Assembly (NCBI GenBank): GCA_948567375.1
Contig: OX419759.1
Location: forward strand, 27,629,493-27,693,492
Length of the DNA: 64,000 nucleotides
Direction: 5' to 3'
Origin: Lunularia cruciata
Taxonomy: Eukaryota > Streptophyta > Marchantiopsida > Lunulariales > Lunulariaceae
Position numbers and translations under genes: made by a program. Shown here one piece after another: positions 1 through 11,269 of the stretch. The first letter of the stretch is position 1, and each line of letters opens with the position of its first letter. The notes under the pieces are model-generated. The model ran no database searches and was not told the DNA's origin. It saw nothing but the letters and a program-made list of their open reading frames with translations.

Positions 1-1458
1 TAGGTGCTCAAATTGCTCCTCCTTGCTTCCATAAACACAAAAGTCATCAATGAAGTCTCTCACAAATTTCCCAATGAAAGGTTCAAATACCTTGTTCATG
101 AACCGTTGGAATGTGGCTGGAGCATTGCAAAGCCCGAAAGGCATGACCTTGAAAGCATAAGTTCCACAAGGTGTGGTGAATGTGGAGAGTTGTTGATGCT
201 CTAGTGCAATCTTGATTTGGTTATATCCACTATAACCATCTCCAAAACTGTACCTCTCATGACCTGCAACCTCCTCCAAGATCTCATCAATGAATGGCAA
301 TGGATAGTAGTCCTTCTTGGTAACAGCATTGAGCTTCTTGTAATCCATACATACCCGAAGCTTGCCATTCTTTTTTTTCACAATGACAATTGGAGACACC
401 CATTCTGAATTCTCTACCTCAAAGATAAATCCAGCCTCCTTGAGCTTATCAATCTCCTCCTTCACAACCAAAGATATTGGTGGGCTAATGCGATGTTGTT
501 TTTGGCGGATTGGTCTTGCATGTGACTCCACCTCTATCTTGTGCTCCTCCAAGGTGACTTCCTTCAAATCCTTGTAACTAAAAGCAAACACATGGATGAA
601 CTTGCGGAAAATCTCCTCAAATCTCACCTTCTCCTCCTTGGTAACATTTGGGCCATACTTGAGGGTAGCTAAGCTTCTCTCTACCTCCTCAAGTGTCAAG
701 GGTGATTTGTTTGGGTCCTTCAAAACCTCTAGCTTAGGTGAAAAATCCATAGCACACAAAGGATACACATCTAAATCAGATTCAGATTCATCCTCCTCCG
801 TGGAAGTTTCCTCTTCCATGCTTGTGTCTACACCTAAAGCTCCTTCTTCAGAATCTAATTCCCAATAATTAGAAGATGGTGTATCTGAATGTGAAGTGTT
901 GGTGGTGTTAGTCACAAGAACTGTGACTCTATGGTTTGATGGCCCAATCCTCAAGTACCCTTTGTGCCATCAATCAATTGTGCATGCTGCTCTCAACCAT
1001 GGCCTCCCAAGAAGTAAGTCATAGCTTGAATCCTTCAAGACTTGGAAAATCATGAGATTTTGAACTCCCATAACTGAAACTACCACTTTATCCATCACCC
1101 CTATTGGTCAAACTTGTTGCTTGTTTGCCATGCTCACCACAAATGTTGAAGCTCTTGAGGGTATCATACCCAACTTCTTCATCAATCTTTCTGACATGGC
1201 ATTTACTGTTGATCCTCCATCAACCAATGCATCCTTGATGTTGTGACCATTCACTCTCACATCAATCTTGGAGGCATATTCACAAGCCTCCCATGGTGCT
1301 GGCTTGGCATCCACCACCCCCATTGATACTGGAACTTTTGCCTTCTTCTTCTTCTTGCTCCTTTTAGAACTCAAACCACCTCTAAGCTCCTTTCTCAAGG
1401 TAAGGTTCAAAGCAATAAATTGGCCCACGGTGATGTTAGCCTTGTGACTACCAATATC
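1..1458 (-). pseudogene. pol: Pol fragment: aspartic protease and reverse transcriptase
   Basis: The frame continues directly from gag to base 1. The protease has the active-site motif LVDGGST near 1225-1245, a DGGS variant of the usual D(T/S)G seen in some plant gypsy elements. An acidic Asp/Glu/Ser-rich linker follows (about 780-880). The reverse transcriptase starts around 420 and shows WVSPIVIVKKKNGKLRV, MDYKKLN, DGYSGYNQI, MPFGLCNAPATFQ and the catalytic FIDDF (bases 40-54). Two further in-frame TGA codons at 1108-1110 and 970-972 break the reading frame. Both could come from CGA by C-to-T change, as expected after cytosine methylation. The fingers and palm are present; the thumb and the rest are beyond the window. 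Confidence 0.88.
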
Positions 1459-2724
1459 CTACAACACATTACAGTTCCATTGTTGCTTTGAGATCAAAAA
1501 CTCCTCCATCCCCAACTTCTTCCTTGGAGTCTTTGTTGTTGATGGTGTTGAGGTGCAAGTGCTCCTAGTAGACATAGGAGTATCCTTGCTTGGAGTGAAT
1601 CCTTGAGAAGAGTGAACATCCTCTGCAAAATGAGCTCTCTTCTTCTCTTGTGCCAAAAGCTCCAAATTAAGACCCTTGGAGTTTGAGCACTCTCCCTTCT
1701 CATACTTGCTCTCAACCACATCTATGGATGTTATCCCCTTACCTTTGTTGGGATAAGGAGCCACTTGGGTTTCACTACCACCCTCTTTTCCTCTATTGGC
1801 TCCCTCATAACCCCTTCCTCCATGGTAAGTGGAATTTGGGCAATTCCTTTGGATATGGCCTCTTCCTCCACAACCAAAACAATTTCTATCATTGAAATTG
1901 TTGTTTGGTTGGCCACCTCTTTCTGGATAGTTTCCATAACTCCTAGGCCCTCTCCCTACATTCTGATCCACCTCTCTCTTCTCCCATAGTTGCACTACAT
2001 TGATCTTGAGATCCGCAAGTTGTTCTGTGATGGTTTGATGTGGATCTTTTGGTGGAGGTGCAAGAACTAGAGCAACCACTACTTGTGGTGCAACCCTTGC
2101 CACCAAAGTATCATAAGTTCCACCATACTTGTAGCCTTGAGGAGGATGCACAACCTCCTTCACCACCAAATCACTCTCATCCCCTTCCAAACTCTCCTCC
2201 ATACGAATTGCAATCTTGATAGCTTCAACCTTGGAAGAAGGTTTCTCATATCTCACCTTGCTTCTAATTTGTGGTCTCAACCCTCCCAAAAAATTCTTGG
2301 TGAGCATGGCCCTTATGCCAATCATTGTAGTCTCCACATCATCCCCACCCTTCCTCAACACTATGCAAAATCTGGACTCTAACTTTTCCACTCTTTCCAC
2401 ATAGACTCTCACTTTCTTTCCATCTCCTTGCTTGAGAAATGTAACCTCACTCATCAATCTCTCATAACTCTCATCAGGAAGAAAGTTCTCATTGAGTGCT
2501 GAAGTCAAAGTCTCCCAAGACTCCTCTTCCCCATCTCTCCTCTCTCTCTTTTGGTATTCTGACTCATACCATGTAAGTGCTGCATCCTCAAAGAAATCTG
2601 GTAATAATGAGGCCCACTCATTCTTCCTCCTCTCCTTGTTTCCTATGCAAGCTCTCTTGAAGTCTCTCACAAAGGCCTCCACATCTTCTCCATCTTTGCC
2701 AAAGAAAACCAGAAGTTTCCCCAT
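1459..2724 (-). CDS. gag: Gag protein of the LTR retrotransposon
   Basis: This 421-residue frame starts at a clear ATG. Residues 1-150 match the Retrotrans_gag fold by pattern: AALTWYES near residue 48, a Trp-rich WETL segment, and FLPDESYERL near residue 81. A CX2CX4HX4C nucleocapsid zinc knuckle follows a Gly/Asn/Arg-rich linker (Cys282, Cys285, His290, Cys295). The last 120 residues are Ser/Thr/Lys-rich. The protein would package element RNA in cytoplasmic particles. The frame ends in TAG at 1459-1461 and continues in the same frame into protease. Gag and pol could therefore be joined by stop readthrough, or the TAG could be a mutation. Confidence 0.85.
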   Translation of the reverse strand: MGKLLVFFGKDGEDVEAFVRDFKRACIGNKERRKNEWASLLPDFFEDAALTWYESEYQKRERRDGEEESWETLTSALNENFLPDESYERLMSEVTFLKQGDGKKVRVYVERVEKLESRFCIVLRKGGDDVETTMIGIRAMLTKNFLGGLRPQIRSKVRYEKPSSKVEAIKIAIRMEESLEGDESDLVVKEVVHPPQGYKYGGTYDTLVARVAPQVVVALVLAPPPKDPHQTITEQLADLKINVVQLWEKREVDQNVGRGPRSYGNYPERGGQPNNNFNDRNCFGCGGRGHIQRNCPNSTYHGGRGYEGANRGKEGGSETQVAPYPNKGKGITSIDVVESKYEKGECSNSKGLNLELLAQEKKRAHFAEDVHSSQGFTPSKDTPMSTRSTCTSTPSTTKTPRKKLGMEEFLISKQQWNCNVL

Positions 2725-3045
2725 CTTAACCTCTCACTATCTTTCTTTCTCTCAATTTTTTTCTCTTTTCTTTTCTCTCACTCTATTACTAATAGAGTAT
2801 ATACATGACTAACACCATCTGAGAATAATCCACTCTAGGGAACACAAAAGGTTCAGGTTGCTCCAAGATTTCTATAGCAACATCAAATCCTAGAGTGCAT
2901 ATTAATCTAACTCTCATGGATAGTTTATCCATAAGTTGAAAGATTATCTCCATCACTAATCTTGAGAACTAGCTGATGAAGGTAGTATTATTTCTGTGGC
3001 TGTACTAAGACTCTCTCCAAGATCCTTCACCAAAGTCTCCAAAAG

Positions 3046-3429
3046 TTATTTTACTCCACTACACTCATGTCCTTTTGGAAGTCCTTCAACTCTACAAACC
3101 TCACACAACTCCTTGGTCTTAGATCTTCTCCCTCCCAATCTTGATGAAGAAGGTCCAACATGCAAACCCAAGTCAAGTAAGTCTCTCCTTTTTCTCAATC
3201 TCTTGCTCTCAAAGGTCAATGGACATGAACTTGCCTTATGTACCTTCTCTCCACATAGAAAGCACTTAGACTCACTCTTTCCTCCAAGTGGTGTAGGTTT
3301 TTGGATCCTCTCAACACTCTCTTCAAATTCTATTGTAAACTCTCTTTTCCTCAAATCCACCCCTACAATCACCTCAAACCCTTGGGGAACCTTGTATAAT
3401 CTCAATTTCCACTCTTGATGACCCTCCAT
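3046..3429 (-). CDS. Extra zinc-cluster ORF between LTR and gag (127 aa)
   Basis: An intact ATG-to-stop frame of 127 residues lies about 320 bases upstream of gag in the same orientation. It contains a perfect CX2CX4HX4C zinc knuckle (Cys56, Cys59, His64, Cys69) followed by a basic stretch with RLRKRR. A second possible metal cluster is CX2CX8HXC (Cys109, Cys112, His121, Cys123). The knuckle suggests nucleic-acid binding, as in nucleocapsid proteins. The gag frame downstream has its own knuckle, so this is not simply the end of gag. Additional ORFs in Tat-type elements are usually described downstream of pol, so the 5' position is unusual. It could be a captured host zinc-finger fragment or a duplicated nucleocapsid piece. 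Its function is unknown. Confidence 0.6.
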   Translation of the reverse strand: MEGHQEWKLRLYKVPQGFEVIVGVDLRKREFTIEFEESVERIQKPTPLGGKSESKCFLCGEKVHKASSCPLTFESKRLRKRRDLLDLGLHVGPSSSRLGGRRSKTKELCEVCRVEGLPKGHECSGVK

Positions 3430-4269
3430 GTTCCCAAGATGAATCTAAACACTCAAACATGCTTTTTGTTGATCTCAAACTCCTCATGCATGAGATCTCC
3501 ACTTTGCAGAATTGACCCTTCCTCACAATGTCACTCAAATCTCCCAACCAGTATGTCACAGTCCTCTGAAATTATTTAAACTTGATCAAAACTCTAGGGT
3601 GTCCCTCCCTGAAAAATTTCAGATTTTTTCATCAAGCCATTTGGCCTAGACACCTTTCTATTCAACAAACATATTTCAGATTTGGTCTCAAAACCACCCC
3701 CCTCACTTCAAAAACTCATAACTCCTTGTGCAAGAACGAGCTCTCCCTAATTTTTCAAACAGCAGGTAGGATACAATGCACTGAATTGTTTTGGAAATTT
3801 TCAAGACAATTCACTGAAAATTGAAGAAATGAAAGACTTTGTACAATTTTCCAGAGAGCATGCAGTTGCGGGAGCACTTTACCGTATCAACTTTCAAAAA
3901 TTCTAGCCCAATGCGCATAGTAGCTCTCACAATATATTTAAGTGTGCTAACTGAGAGATAACCCAAGCTATCATGTGTATAAATTTCAAGTCTAGATCTC
4001 AAACTTGATATTTTGCCCAAAATCACCTTAATCTCCAAAATCTGCAATCCACCTCACACAATCTCTCCAATTCCTCGCATGTGTACAAGATGTACAAAAT
4101 CACCTCAAAGACATCATAATGAACTACAGGGCATACAAATGGATCTTGGTTCTCTAACATAAGTTCAGCCCTCTCCTCTCCTAATGTTCTCTCCAAGTGA
4201 GCTCTCATAGCCTCCTTCTGCCTAATGTAGAAATTGAATGCGAAACATTATCTTGCCTTCTAGAGAGGT
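3430..4269 (-). other. Retrotransposon leader with a small ORF
   Basis: This is the untranslated leader between the PBS and the first zinc-cluster ORF. It holds one ATG-started ORF of 61 codons (4208-4023, minus) beginning about 60 bases past the PBS. That ORF has no recognisable domain and may be an upstream ORF or an eroded start of a longer frame. I see no other structure in the stretch. Confidence 0.5.
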
Positions 4270-4289
4270 CTCGGCAATGGTACCAAAAA
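4270..4289 (-). other. Primer-binding site (PBS)
   Basis: Directly inside the LTR the minus strand reads TGGTACCATTGCCGAG after a T-run. It resembles the TGGCGCC...GTTGCCGGGGA form common in Tat/Athila elements, where the primer is generally a tRNA other than initiator Met. Two or three changes from that form suggest divergence or decay. Confidence 0.65.
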
Positions 4290-4983
4290 TGTGAGCCAAC
4301 TTGTCTCTCACTCAAGATGAACCTCTGATGGCTATTATGGTAGCACACCATGGACTAAGAAGGCAAGGAACCCGAACTCCATCATACTCCTCCAAGGCTA
4401 ACACTCCAAGGCTCAAGACATTGCTCACTAGAGAACTCAATGAGAGAGAGAGATAGTTGCAAATGAAAGGATGATGAGAACCTCCTCACCCCTTGTTTAT
4501 ATACTTGTGAAATAGTTACGTACCAAAGTTACTAATTACTGTAATAACTCAAGTTACTAGACTAAAAGTCAAGTAAAGTCAAAAATTAGAAAGGAATATC
4601 CATTCACATGGGCATATTCCCCTTAGCATGTGGTCTTATCTTGACCCAACCACTAAGTCAAGGATTCCTTCACATGGGCTATCCTTGGACTAAAGAAGAA
4701 TCCAAAACAAAAAGGCTTGCGGGCCCAAGAGTTCTCAACTCTTTCCTCAAAGCCAAACACCTAGGAATAATACCAAGTCAATACACTAAAATCCAAAATA
4801 GTGGTGCTCATCTTTTCTACTTCCTCTAAAGTAAAGTCTCCTCTATCTTAGCTATGACTAAATTTAGCTAACCATGACTAATATAGAACCATCCTTTATC
4901 TCTATATAAATAATATCTCTCAAGTACTTGTAATACCAAGCTAAATATCACAAGACCACACACATGCACAAATGGGTGTTACA
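4290..4983 (-). repeat. 5' LTR of the Tat/Athila-like element
   Basis: On the minus strand the LTR opens with TGTAACACCC and closes with GGCTCACA, giving the expected TG...CA ends and a length of 694 bp. The primer-binding site starts directly after it. A TATA-like box lies inside. The boundaries rest on the terminal dinucleotides and the PBS, because the partner LTR is outside the window. Confidence 0.8.
4496..4503 (-). promoter_or_regulatory. TATA box in the LTR
   Basis: The minus strand reads TATATAAA about 210 bp upstream of the LTR 3' end. This is a normal position for the U3/R promoter of a plant LTR element. The call is inferred from sequence and position only. Confidence 0.6.
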
Positions 4984-6245
4984 ATACAATTGGGGCCAAG
5001 GAGAGAGACCATGTTCTTCAATGAGCTAGATGGTTCAGATTGGAGGGCAGACACCTTCTTCATGTATGGGAGGATGGTAGAGTGAAAGTAGTACCAATTC
5101 CATCTTAGAGATCACAATTGGCTCATGAGGATCTAGGACATTTTGGAGTAAAGCATACATATATCTTACTCCAGTCGTTATTGGTGGTGTGGTATGTAGA
5201 CCAATGTACATCAAGTTGTTGTTAGATATGTGGTTTGTGACCAAGTTAGAGCATCATTTAATGCTCATTTGCCACAATTACACCCATTACTTATCATGGA
5301 GTTGGGTTACCATTGGACTTTGGACTTTGCTAGGCCTTTACCATTGACTATGAGATATCAACAGTACATTTTTGGTTATGGTGTAGCACTTCTCCAAGTG
5401 GATTGAGTTGGTGGTACTTCTTGACAAGTCTAGTGAAGGGATAGCTTACTTGTTCCTAGATCTGGTTTTTGGTCATTTTGGTGCACCAATTGAGGTTTTG
5501 ACTTATTAGAGTATAGAGTTCTTGGGGGAGTTTTAGGTCTTGTGTGACAAGGCTTTGATTGATCATCATACTATCTCCCAATATTACCCTGAGGTAGATG
5601 GCTTGGTAGAGAGAGTGGCTTAGATAGTGAAGAGAGGATTGCAAAAGTATGTCCCAATATCACCCTAAGGCAGATGGCTTGGTAGAGAGAATGGCTTAGA
5701 TAGTGAAGAGAGGATTGCAAAAGTATGGTTTGCAAAGAGGCCACTTGGGAGATTGGGATCTCTAGTTACCTTGGTTGGCCATGGGATATTGGTTCAACTT
5801 GCAAGCCTCCTTAGCATCCTTCTCTCCTTACTTTCTACTCTATGGACAAGATCAAGATTTACTTGCAACCATTTGTTGAGATGTTATTGTAGTTTTGGAC
5901 TTGGATGATCTAGATGTATGGATGTGCGCATGTTCTCAATAGGTAGAGATCTTTTGGAGAGTGATATTGATGGCCTTTGAGAACTTGGAAATTGCTCATC
6001 ATAGGGATACCTTACAATATATTACCATTCAAGGAGGAGGCTATAGACCCTCAATCTATCAATTTCATCCATGCGATTATGTATATCTAAAGTAGACAAC
6101 ATCAATGACACTTGATGTTTCTATAGGCCACACTATCTTTAGAATGCATGAGGTTTTGCCATCTATAGTCCTTGTGTTGGAAGGGCATGATGGTGTTGCT
6201 TGGAAGGCTCATGTGCACAATTATATGCCATGTCACCTGTGACAA
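4984..6245 (+). pseudogene. Decayed Ty3/gypsy integrase (pol 3' part)
   Basis: Translating through stops on the plus strand gives a recognisable integrase in order. A zinc-binding region lies near 5130-5260 (LGHFGVK, YWW, CxxCDQVRASFNA). The core begins near 5290 (TLDFARPL, HFSKWIEL), continues through FLDLVFGHFGAP near 5455, EFLGEF and LCDKALIDH, and reaches the E-containing ...DGLVERVA...VKRGL segment near 5590. A C-terminal tail resembles VLEGHDGVAWKAHV near 6175. Many in-frame stops and small indels show it is old. An internal 76 bp tandem duplication lies inside the core. It runs opposite to the element at 1-4983 and is cut exactly at that element's LTR edge, so it is likely the pre-existing host of a nested insertion. 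Confidence 0.8.
5576..5727 (+). repeat. 76-bp tandem duplication inside the integrase relic
   Basis: Bases 5576-5651 and 5652-5727 are adjacent copies of a 76 bp unit differing at about four positions. The unit encodes the integrase segment around DGLVERVA. As 76 is not a multiple of three, the duplication shifts the frame. It therefore arose after, or as part of, loss of function. Confidence 0.85.
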
Positions 6246-7292
6246 CTCAACAAGTATCACTTTTGCGGTAATCAGGTAAATAAAGTTTATTTCTGCAGAG
6301 ATACAAGTCAAAAATAGTCAAATAAAAAGCAAGCAATAACAATGTAGTTCTTCTTTATTTCATCTTTAATCTCTCAGGTAGAAAATACACCCAAAAGAGA
6401 GTAACAAGTACTGACTTGCAGTCTTGTCACAAATTAACACTCCATAATCACAATGCCATCAAATTCTATCCAAACCAGTCTTGATTGTGATGATTCAGAT
6501 TCTCCTGAAGATGACTACTTCACTGCAAAATGACTTTGCCTCAGAATTGTGTTCCACTCCTCCACTAAAGGCACAACTTCCATGAGCAAAATTGCTTTGC
6601 ATCAAACTTGCGCTACACTCACAAATGCAGAATACTACCAACACTACAATTCCTCTTAGATATATCAAGGCATTGCTCTGATTGCACTTCACTCAAGATC
6701 AAAACACAGAATAAAAATCAGTGTTGTGGAATCCAACCTCCAACAAGCACATTGATTTACACTTCAAAATTCTACACACTCACAAACACAAACATAAGAT
6801 TGATACTCAAAATTAAGCTCAAGCAACGAGCACCAATAAACAGCACTTTGCTTTATCTATCTTCAAAATTACAAATGTTGAACAACATTATGCTACAAAT
6901 ACCTCCTTTAAATAGGCAAAGCACTTCATCAATTGTCTAAGTAATACCATTCTACAACAACTTTACCAACCTGCAAATCTGAAATGACAATGCAGCTCTT
7001 CATATTTGCCTCTTCAAATCTCAAACTATTACTACTCCAATCCAATGTCAACCTTAACTAAGGCTTCCAAACCCAAAGTAACTTCACTAACTTCTCTATC
7101 TTTGGATCTATCCATTATCACTAAATCTTCTACCAATTCTCCTACCTCTTCATGCTAAAGTTTAATTAAAGACATAGGTAATCTATCTACATCTTTATCT
7201 TTTGACCCACTTGTCTTTAATGTCTAAAATGATAGATCCGAAGGCACTCCTACATCTATAAATTTGGACTTCTTATCTCTCTTCACACTACT
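6246..7292. other. No gene seen; LTR-like AT-rich DNA
   Basis: This stretch follows the integrase relic. It holds only short unrelated ORFs. A TATTTAAAG box on the minus strand near 6910 hints at an LTR promoter, but I could not find paired LTR ends. It is probably LTR or untranslated retroelement sequence. Confidence 0.35.
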
Positions 7293-7829
7293 TCAAAGTT
7301 TCTCTAACTCTAAATGTACTAAATCTAATCTGAGACACACATTGTCTCTTACTTCTAACATCTTCCTATCTACTTGATCTCTTAAGAAAATTAATAATTT
7401 ATTCAATTCAATATCTTTCACTTTTTTCTTCCTCGTCTCTTGCACCAGTAACTTCAACATATGCAGTCTTGATACCTCCAATTGACACTTGGACATTGTT
7501 CCAAGCATCGCCTTCACCCTCACCACTACTTCTTCAGTTGTCTCTTGTCTCAACATCTACAAGTTCTCTTTCTTTGCTAATAACTCCTCATGATACATCT
7601 TTACTTCATCTTCCAACTCAGCCTTCAAAGCTTCCTTCTCCTTCACACTCTGACCAAGTTGCTCTTCCATTCCTCTGGCTAAACCACACAATTTCTCTTC
7701 TTCCCCATTCTGCATAGCTAACTCCCTCTGCCAAGCTCTATCTTTCTCTACCACCCTTGTCTTTAAACTTTCCAACTCTTGCCCCATTACTGCTGCCATT
7801 GCTTTCAAGTAAATGACCTCCACTTGCAT
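7293..7829 (-). pseudogene. Coiled-coil ORF remnant with in-frame stop
   Basis: An ATG at 7829 opens a frame of 90 codons, stops at TAG (7557-7559), and continues in the same frame for 87 more codons to 7293. The product is highly charged and heptad-like, with segments such as LESLKTRVVEKDRAWQREL and KEKEALKAELEDEVK typical of a long coiled coil. A related but stop-containing frame extends upstream towards 8000. No enzyme motif is seen. The setting, among retroelement debris, suggests a Gag-type structural protein or an extra ORF of a decayed element. A host coiled-coil pseudogene cannot be excluded. Confidence 0.45.
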
Positions 7830-10400
7830 TGTTGCGTGGATTGTATGGTCTCAAGAATGCTCCAAGTCCTTGGCTGCTTGCACCTAGGCTGCCCTTTTTG
7901 TCAATGACCCAGAAGCTTTCCCATAGTTTGACGTTGGCTCTACTCTTTGATCTGATGGTAGTAGCCTTTTGCTGGAGCAACTTGCATGAGGTTGCTCTTG
8001 GAGGTAGACTCTTCTCAATGGCTATTTGTGTTGAGATTCTTGGATTAGTGTTATCTTTCACGTATTACTAGCTACTATTCATGGTCTATTAATACTAGGT
8101 TTAGCAAGTTTTTGGTCTGGTGGGGTTTGTTGAACTGGGTCTGGTGGGGTTTGTAGAGCTGGCCACAATTCATACAACCAAACTAAATTTGTGCAACCAA
8201 ATTAGTAACTTGATCCATTTGCATAGGCTGGACTCAAAGCTGAAAAAATGGATTTCTCTTCCCCTAACACTCTTCATAGAATAGAATGGGAAAATTCACT
8301 CACTAAGGACCACATAGTGTTCATCACAACAACAAGTGTCACAATTTATAAACACACCTTTGGAGAAGCCAAACAATTCCAAACCATACAATGACCACAC
8401 TTGAGCTTCTACAACTGCTCAAGCAAGAAGAAAAAATAACCAAGCACAGCTAAGTTCCAACAATAATTCACAGCATGAAACTCTTTGCCAAAGTACTACT
8501 TTGAGAATTCTCCAACTGCTGCAATCTTGTCTGTACTTTGATGGTTCCTCCTCTGTCCCTATCCAAGCCAAACTCTTTTCTCAAAAACTTCTCCCTGTCC
8601 AGCCCTTCTCCTCTTAAGAGTTCTCTCTTCCAGCCAAACCTCTTTTGAGACTACACTATTGTGGCAAAACCTTCTCAAGAATTCACTTCTGGCCAAACCC
8701 TCTTCTTTCAAATATTCCTTCCTCTCTTCTTCTGTCCAGGCCCTCTTTTCTCTCAAAAATTTTCCTTCTGTCCAGTCCTTCCTTCTTCGAGATTCCTCTC
8801 TCTCACTCCAATTCCTGACTTCCCTTGATCTTTTCTTTTCCTCTAAAAAATCACCTTTCTCTCTTCCTTTTGATGGTTCAAAAACCCTCTCTGATTTTTT
8901 TGTTCCTTCCTTCTCTCTTCTCCTTGATGCCCTTCCCTCACTGCATTTACATGGTTCAAAACCCTTCTCTAATTTTTCTTTCTTTTCTACTGCTGCAATG
9001 TATTTGATCACTCTCCTTTCATACCTCCTCTCACTTCTCTCAATCCTTCCTTGTCATTGCCACAGATTCTTCAATGTTTCTTTTTCTTTCATTCATTGTC
9101 ACCTCCTTCAATCCTTCCTTGTCTATTCCTTCACTATCACCTCCTTTCCTTCATTGTGTCACCTCCTTTGGTCCTTCTTGCCTTTGCCAACAAACTCAAG
9201 ACCGTATCTCTATCTATAATTTCAAAGTGGGACTGATCCCTCATTCTTCTTGTCACTATCTCCTCTTAGATGCCTTGTCCACAAGTTCCATAACCTATTC
9301 TCATGCATGGACCTCCTTTCAGCTTGATTTTACTACCCAGCAATGCAATGGCCAATCCCTAGAAAAGCCCTTTAAATATAACTATATGAAGAGAGGCTAT
9401 AAACTATCACATTGTACTCAACTTTCTACCCTTTTGTTCCTTCATATTCTTGTAGGATCCCCTAGTCCTTCTTGTGAAGGTGCATCTTGTTGAGTTTAAT
9501 GTACAACAGCTCTTTTGTTTGCAAGATCACTCAATTGAGCTATAGAATATGCATTTGAAGAACTCAAAACTCTTGTAGCATTAGATGGTGACCAGAATCA
9601 TCCCACATTCAAATCAAAGATTTGCCCAATCCACACTGCCCAAAAATCTCAAAGTCACATTTCTTGAATTATATGCGCTCATCATCACTTGTCATAGAGG
9701 ACCAATGCTAGCTCTTCCTCCTATTACTCCTTCCAAAACATGAAAGCTTGAGCCGCTGAGTTCAAACTAGCAACCTCTATGAGCTCCAGCTGTGAATGGC
9801 TTGCTCCTCACCTTACCCACCCTCTTCCTTGTTGTGTCAAAACCTTGACCTTGTCACAATAGCAACCGCTATCTCTTTAATCGGGAGATCCAAACCAACA
9901 TCCCACTCCAAAGCAACTCAAACAAAAGCACTTTTTGTTCAAATATCAAACCTCCACTCTTGTCAGTCAGGTGTGGGTCTATCTCGTCCTCTCAAAACCT
10001 CTCTTCTCTTTAGTTTCTCTTGTTTTTCTCTTTCTTTGCTCTTGAGTCCTTTCTCTACCTTTCTTATTCTTCTCTCTTGTTTTCCTCAATTCTTCCTTTG
10101 AAACCTCAACAACAACCTTTCCCCATTTCTTGTCCTCTCTCTTAATCCTTTTGGTGCCCTTCTCTCTCTCTCTACTTTTCCTACTTCTCCTTTGTTTCCT
10201 CCTATTTCTCTCTCTCTATTTTTCCCATGATTCCCCCTTGTTTCCTCCTTTGAAATCTAAACTCACTTTTTCTTCGTCCTTCTTGATGCTTTCTCCTCTC
10301 TCCTAAACTCTACTTTTGATTCCTTAATCTGCCTTCTGTGGTATCCACATTTTTGTTTTTTTCTTATTGTTGAAGAAGAAGTGTACATATGAAGTTGTAT
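7830..10400. other. Pyrimidine-rich, low-complexity DNA; no gene supported
   Basis: Bases 8530-9200 and 10000-10330 are strongly C/T-biased on the plus strand. Long open frames here (for example about 186 codons from 8659, plus, and 150 codons to 9011, minus) lack an ATG start and encode low-complexity Ser/Leu/Phe or Arg/Glu/Lys strings. A short direct repeat GTCTGGTGGGGTTTGT occurs twice near 8114-8152. The stretch looks like retroelement leader or LTR material. Confidence 0.4.
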
Positions 10401-11269
10401 TTCATTTTTATGGCATCAAAAGGCAAAGAATGGTGTCTTTGGGTTTTAACCTGAGGTAAAGTGACTTCATGTTAGAAGACAAAGTACTCGGATTGGTCTT
10501 GTTAACATTCAACCCAAAGTAAGGAAACTTTGGCTCGGGGGTGCTCAACCCAAGGCAAGGACAATGTAACAACTTTCCTTTGGGGTGGGACATTCAAGAA
10601 GGTACCACACATAAAAATGGCTGGCCTATGAGCAGGAGGAAAATTGACAATGACAAGAGCATGCAAGAAGTGTGATTTCTTAGTAGAAACTTGAAGTGAA
10701 GAAAGACGGAGGAGGCGCGCCACTATAAAATTTGGGATAGAGACAAAGAGATGACAAGTAATTTCCCATTGCCATTAAGGAGTCATCTTGAGGGAGATCA
10801 TGGAAAAGGGGGTGTAGTAAGAGACATGCTTGTGCATCGAGAGGAAGTCAAGAGAGTTAGTGTGGGGTTTGGTCGGAAGAGTAGTCACCAACCCAAAGTG
10901 GAGGAGAATAAGATGGGTGGTGGAAAGAAGAACTCAGAATTTATAGTGAGAAATCATACATTTTGGAGATTAGATGTGATTGCAAGAATCAAAGTCTTGA
11001 GCAGGCTCCGGATCATATTTCTGGCATGGAATTGGAACCTTAGTTTTCCAAGTTTCATGATCAAGATCATTGAGAGTAAATGCCTTTATAGACGCAAGGC
11101 AGAGGGTAAGAGAGGAAATCCGGCTCAATGGACAAATTTGGATTGGAAGTTAGTACTCAGAAGAGAGGCGGGTGAGGAGTAGCAAGCCACATTCTTGGGG
11201 AAAGGAGACGTAGCTGAAGAAACCCAAGAAGTGAGAGATATCTTTTCTTCAAAATGCACAAATGTAATA

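Larger units (their letters stand above)
1..4983 (-). mobile_element. Ty3/gypsy Tat/Athila-like LTR retrotransposon, 5' part
   Basis: Read on the minus strand, the order is LTR (4983-4290), primer-binding site, a leader of about 0.85 kb, an extra zinc-cluster ORF, gag, protease and reverse transcriptase. The element continues past base 1, so RNase H, integrase and the second LTR are not visible. The RT motif DGYSGYNQI and the PBS ending in ATTGCCGAG are, from family knowledge, typical of the non-chromoviral Tat/Athila branch. Gag and pol share one reading frame broken by three stop codons, so this copy is probably dead but fairly recent. It seems to sit inside an older gypsy relic that begins at 4984. 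ATACA at 4984-4988 may be the target-site duplication; the other copy lies outside the window. Confidence 0.85.

Noticed and set aside
8559-9219. Long overlapping frames on both strands (about 150 and 186 codons)
   Set aside because: Neither starts at ATG, both encode low-complexity strings, and they arise from a C/T-rich tract that lacks stop codons by composition.
9735-9775. Possible tRNA-like B box (GAGTTCAAACTAG), hence a SINE
   Set aside because: The box does not fit the GWTCRANNC pattern fully and no A box lies at the right distance.
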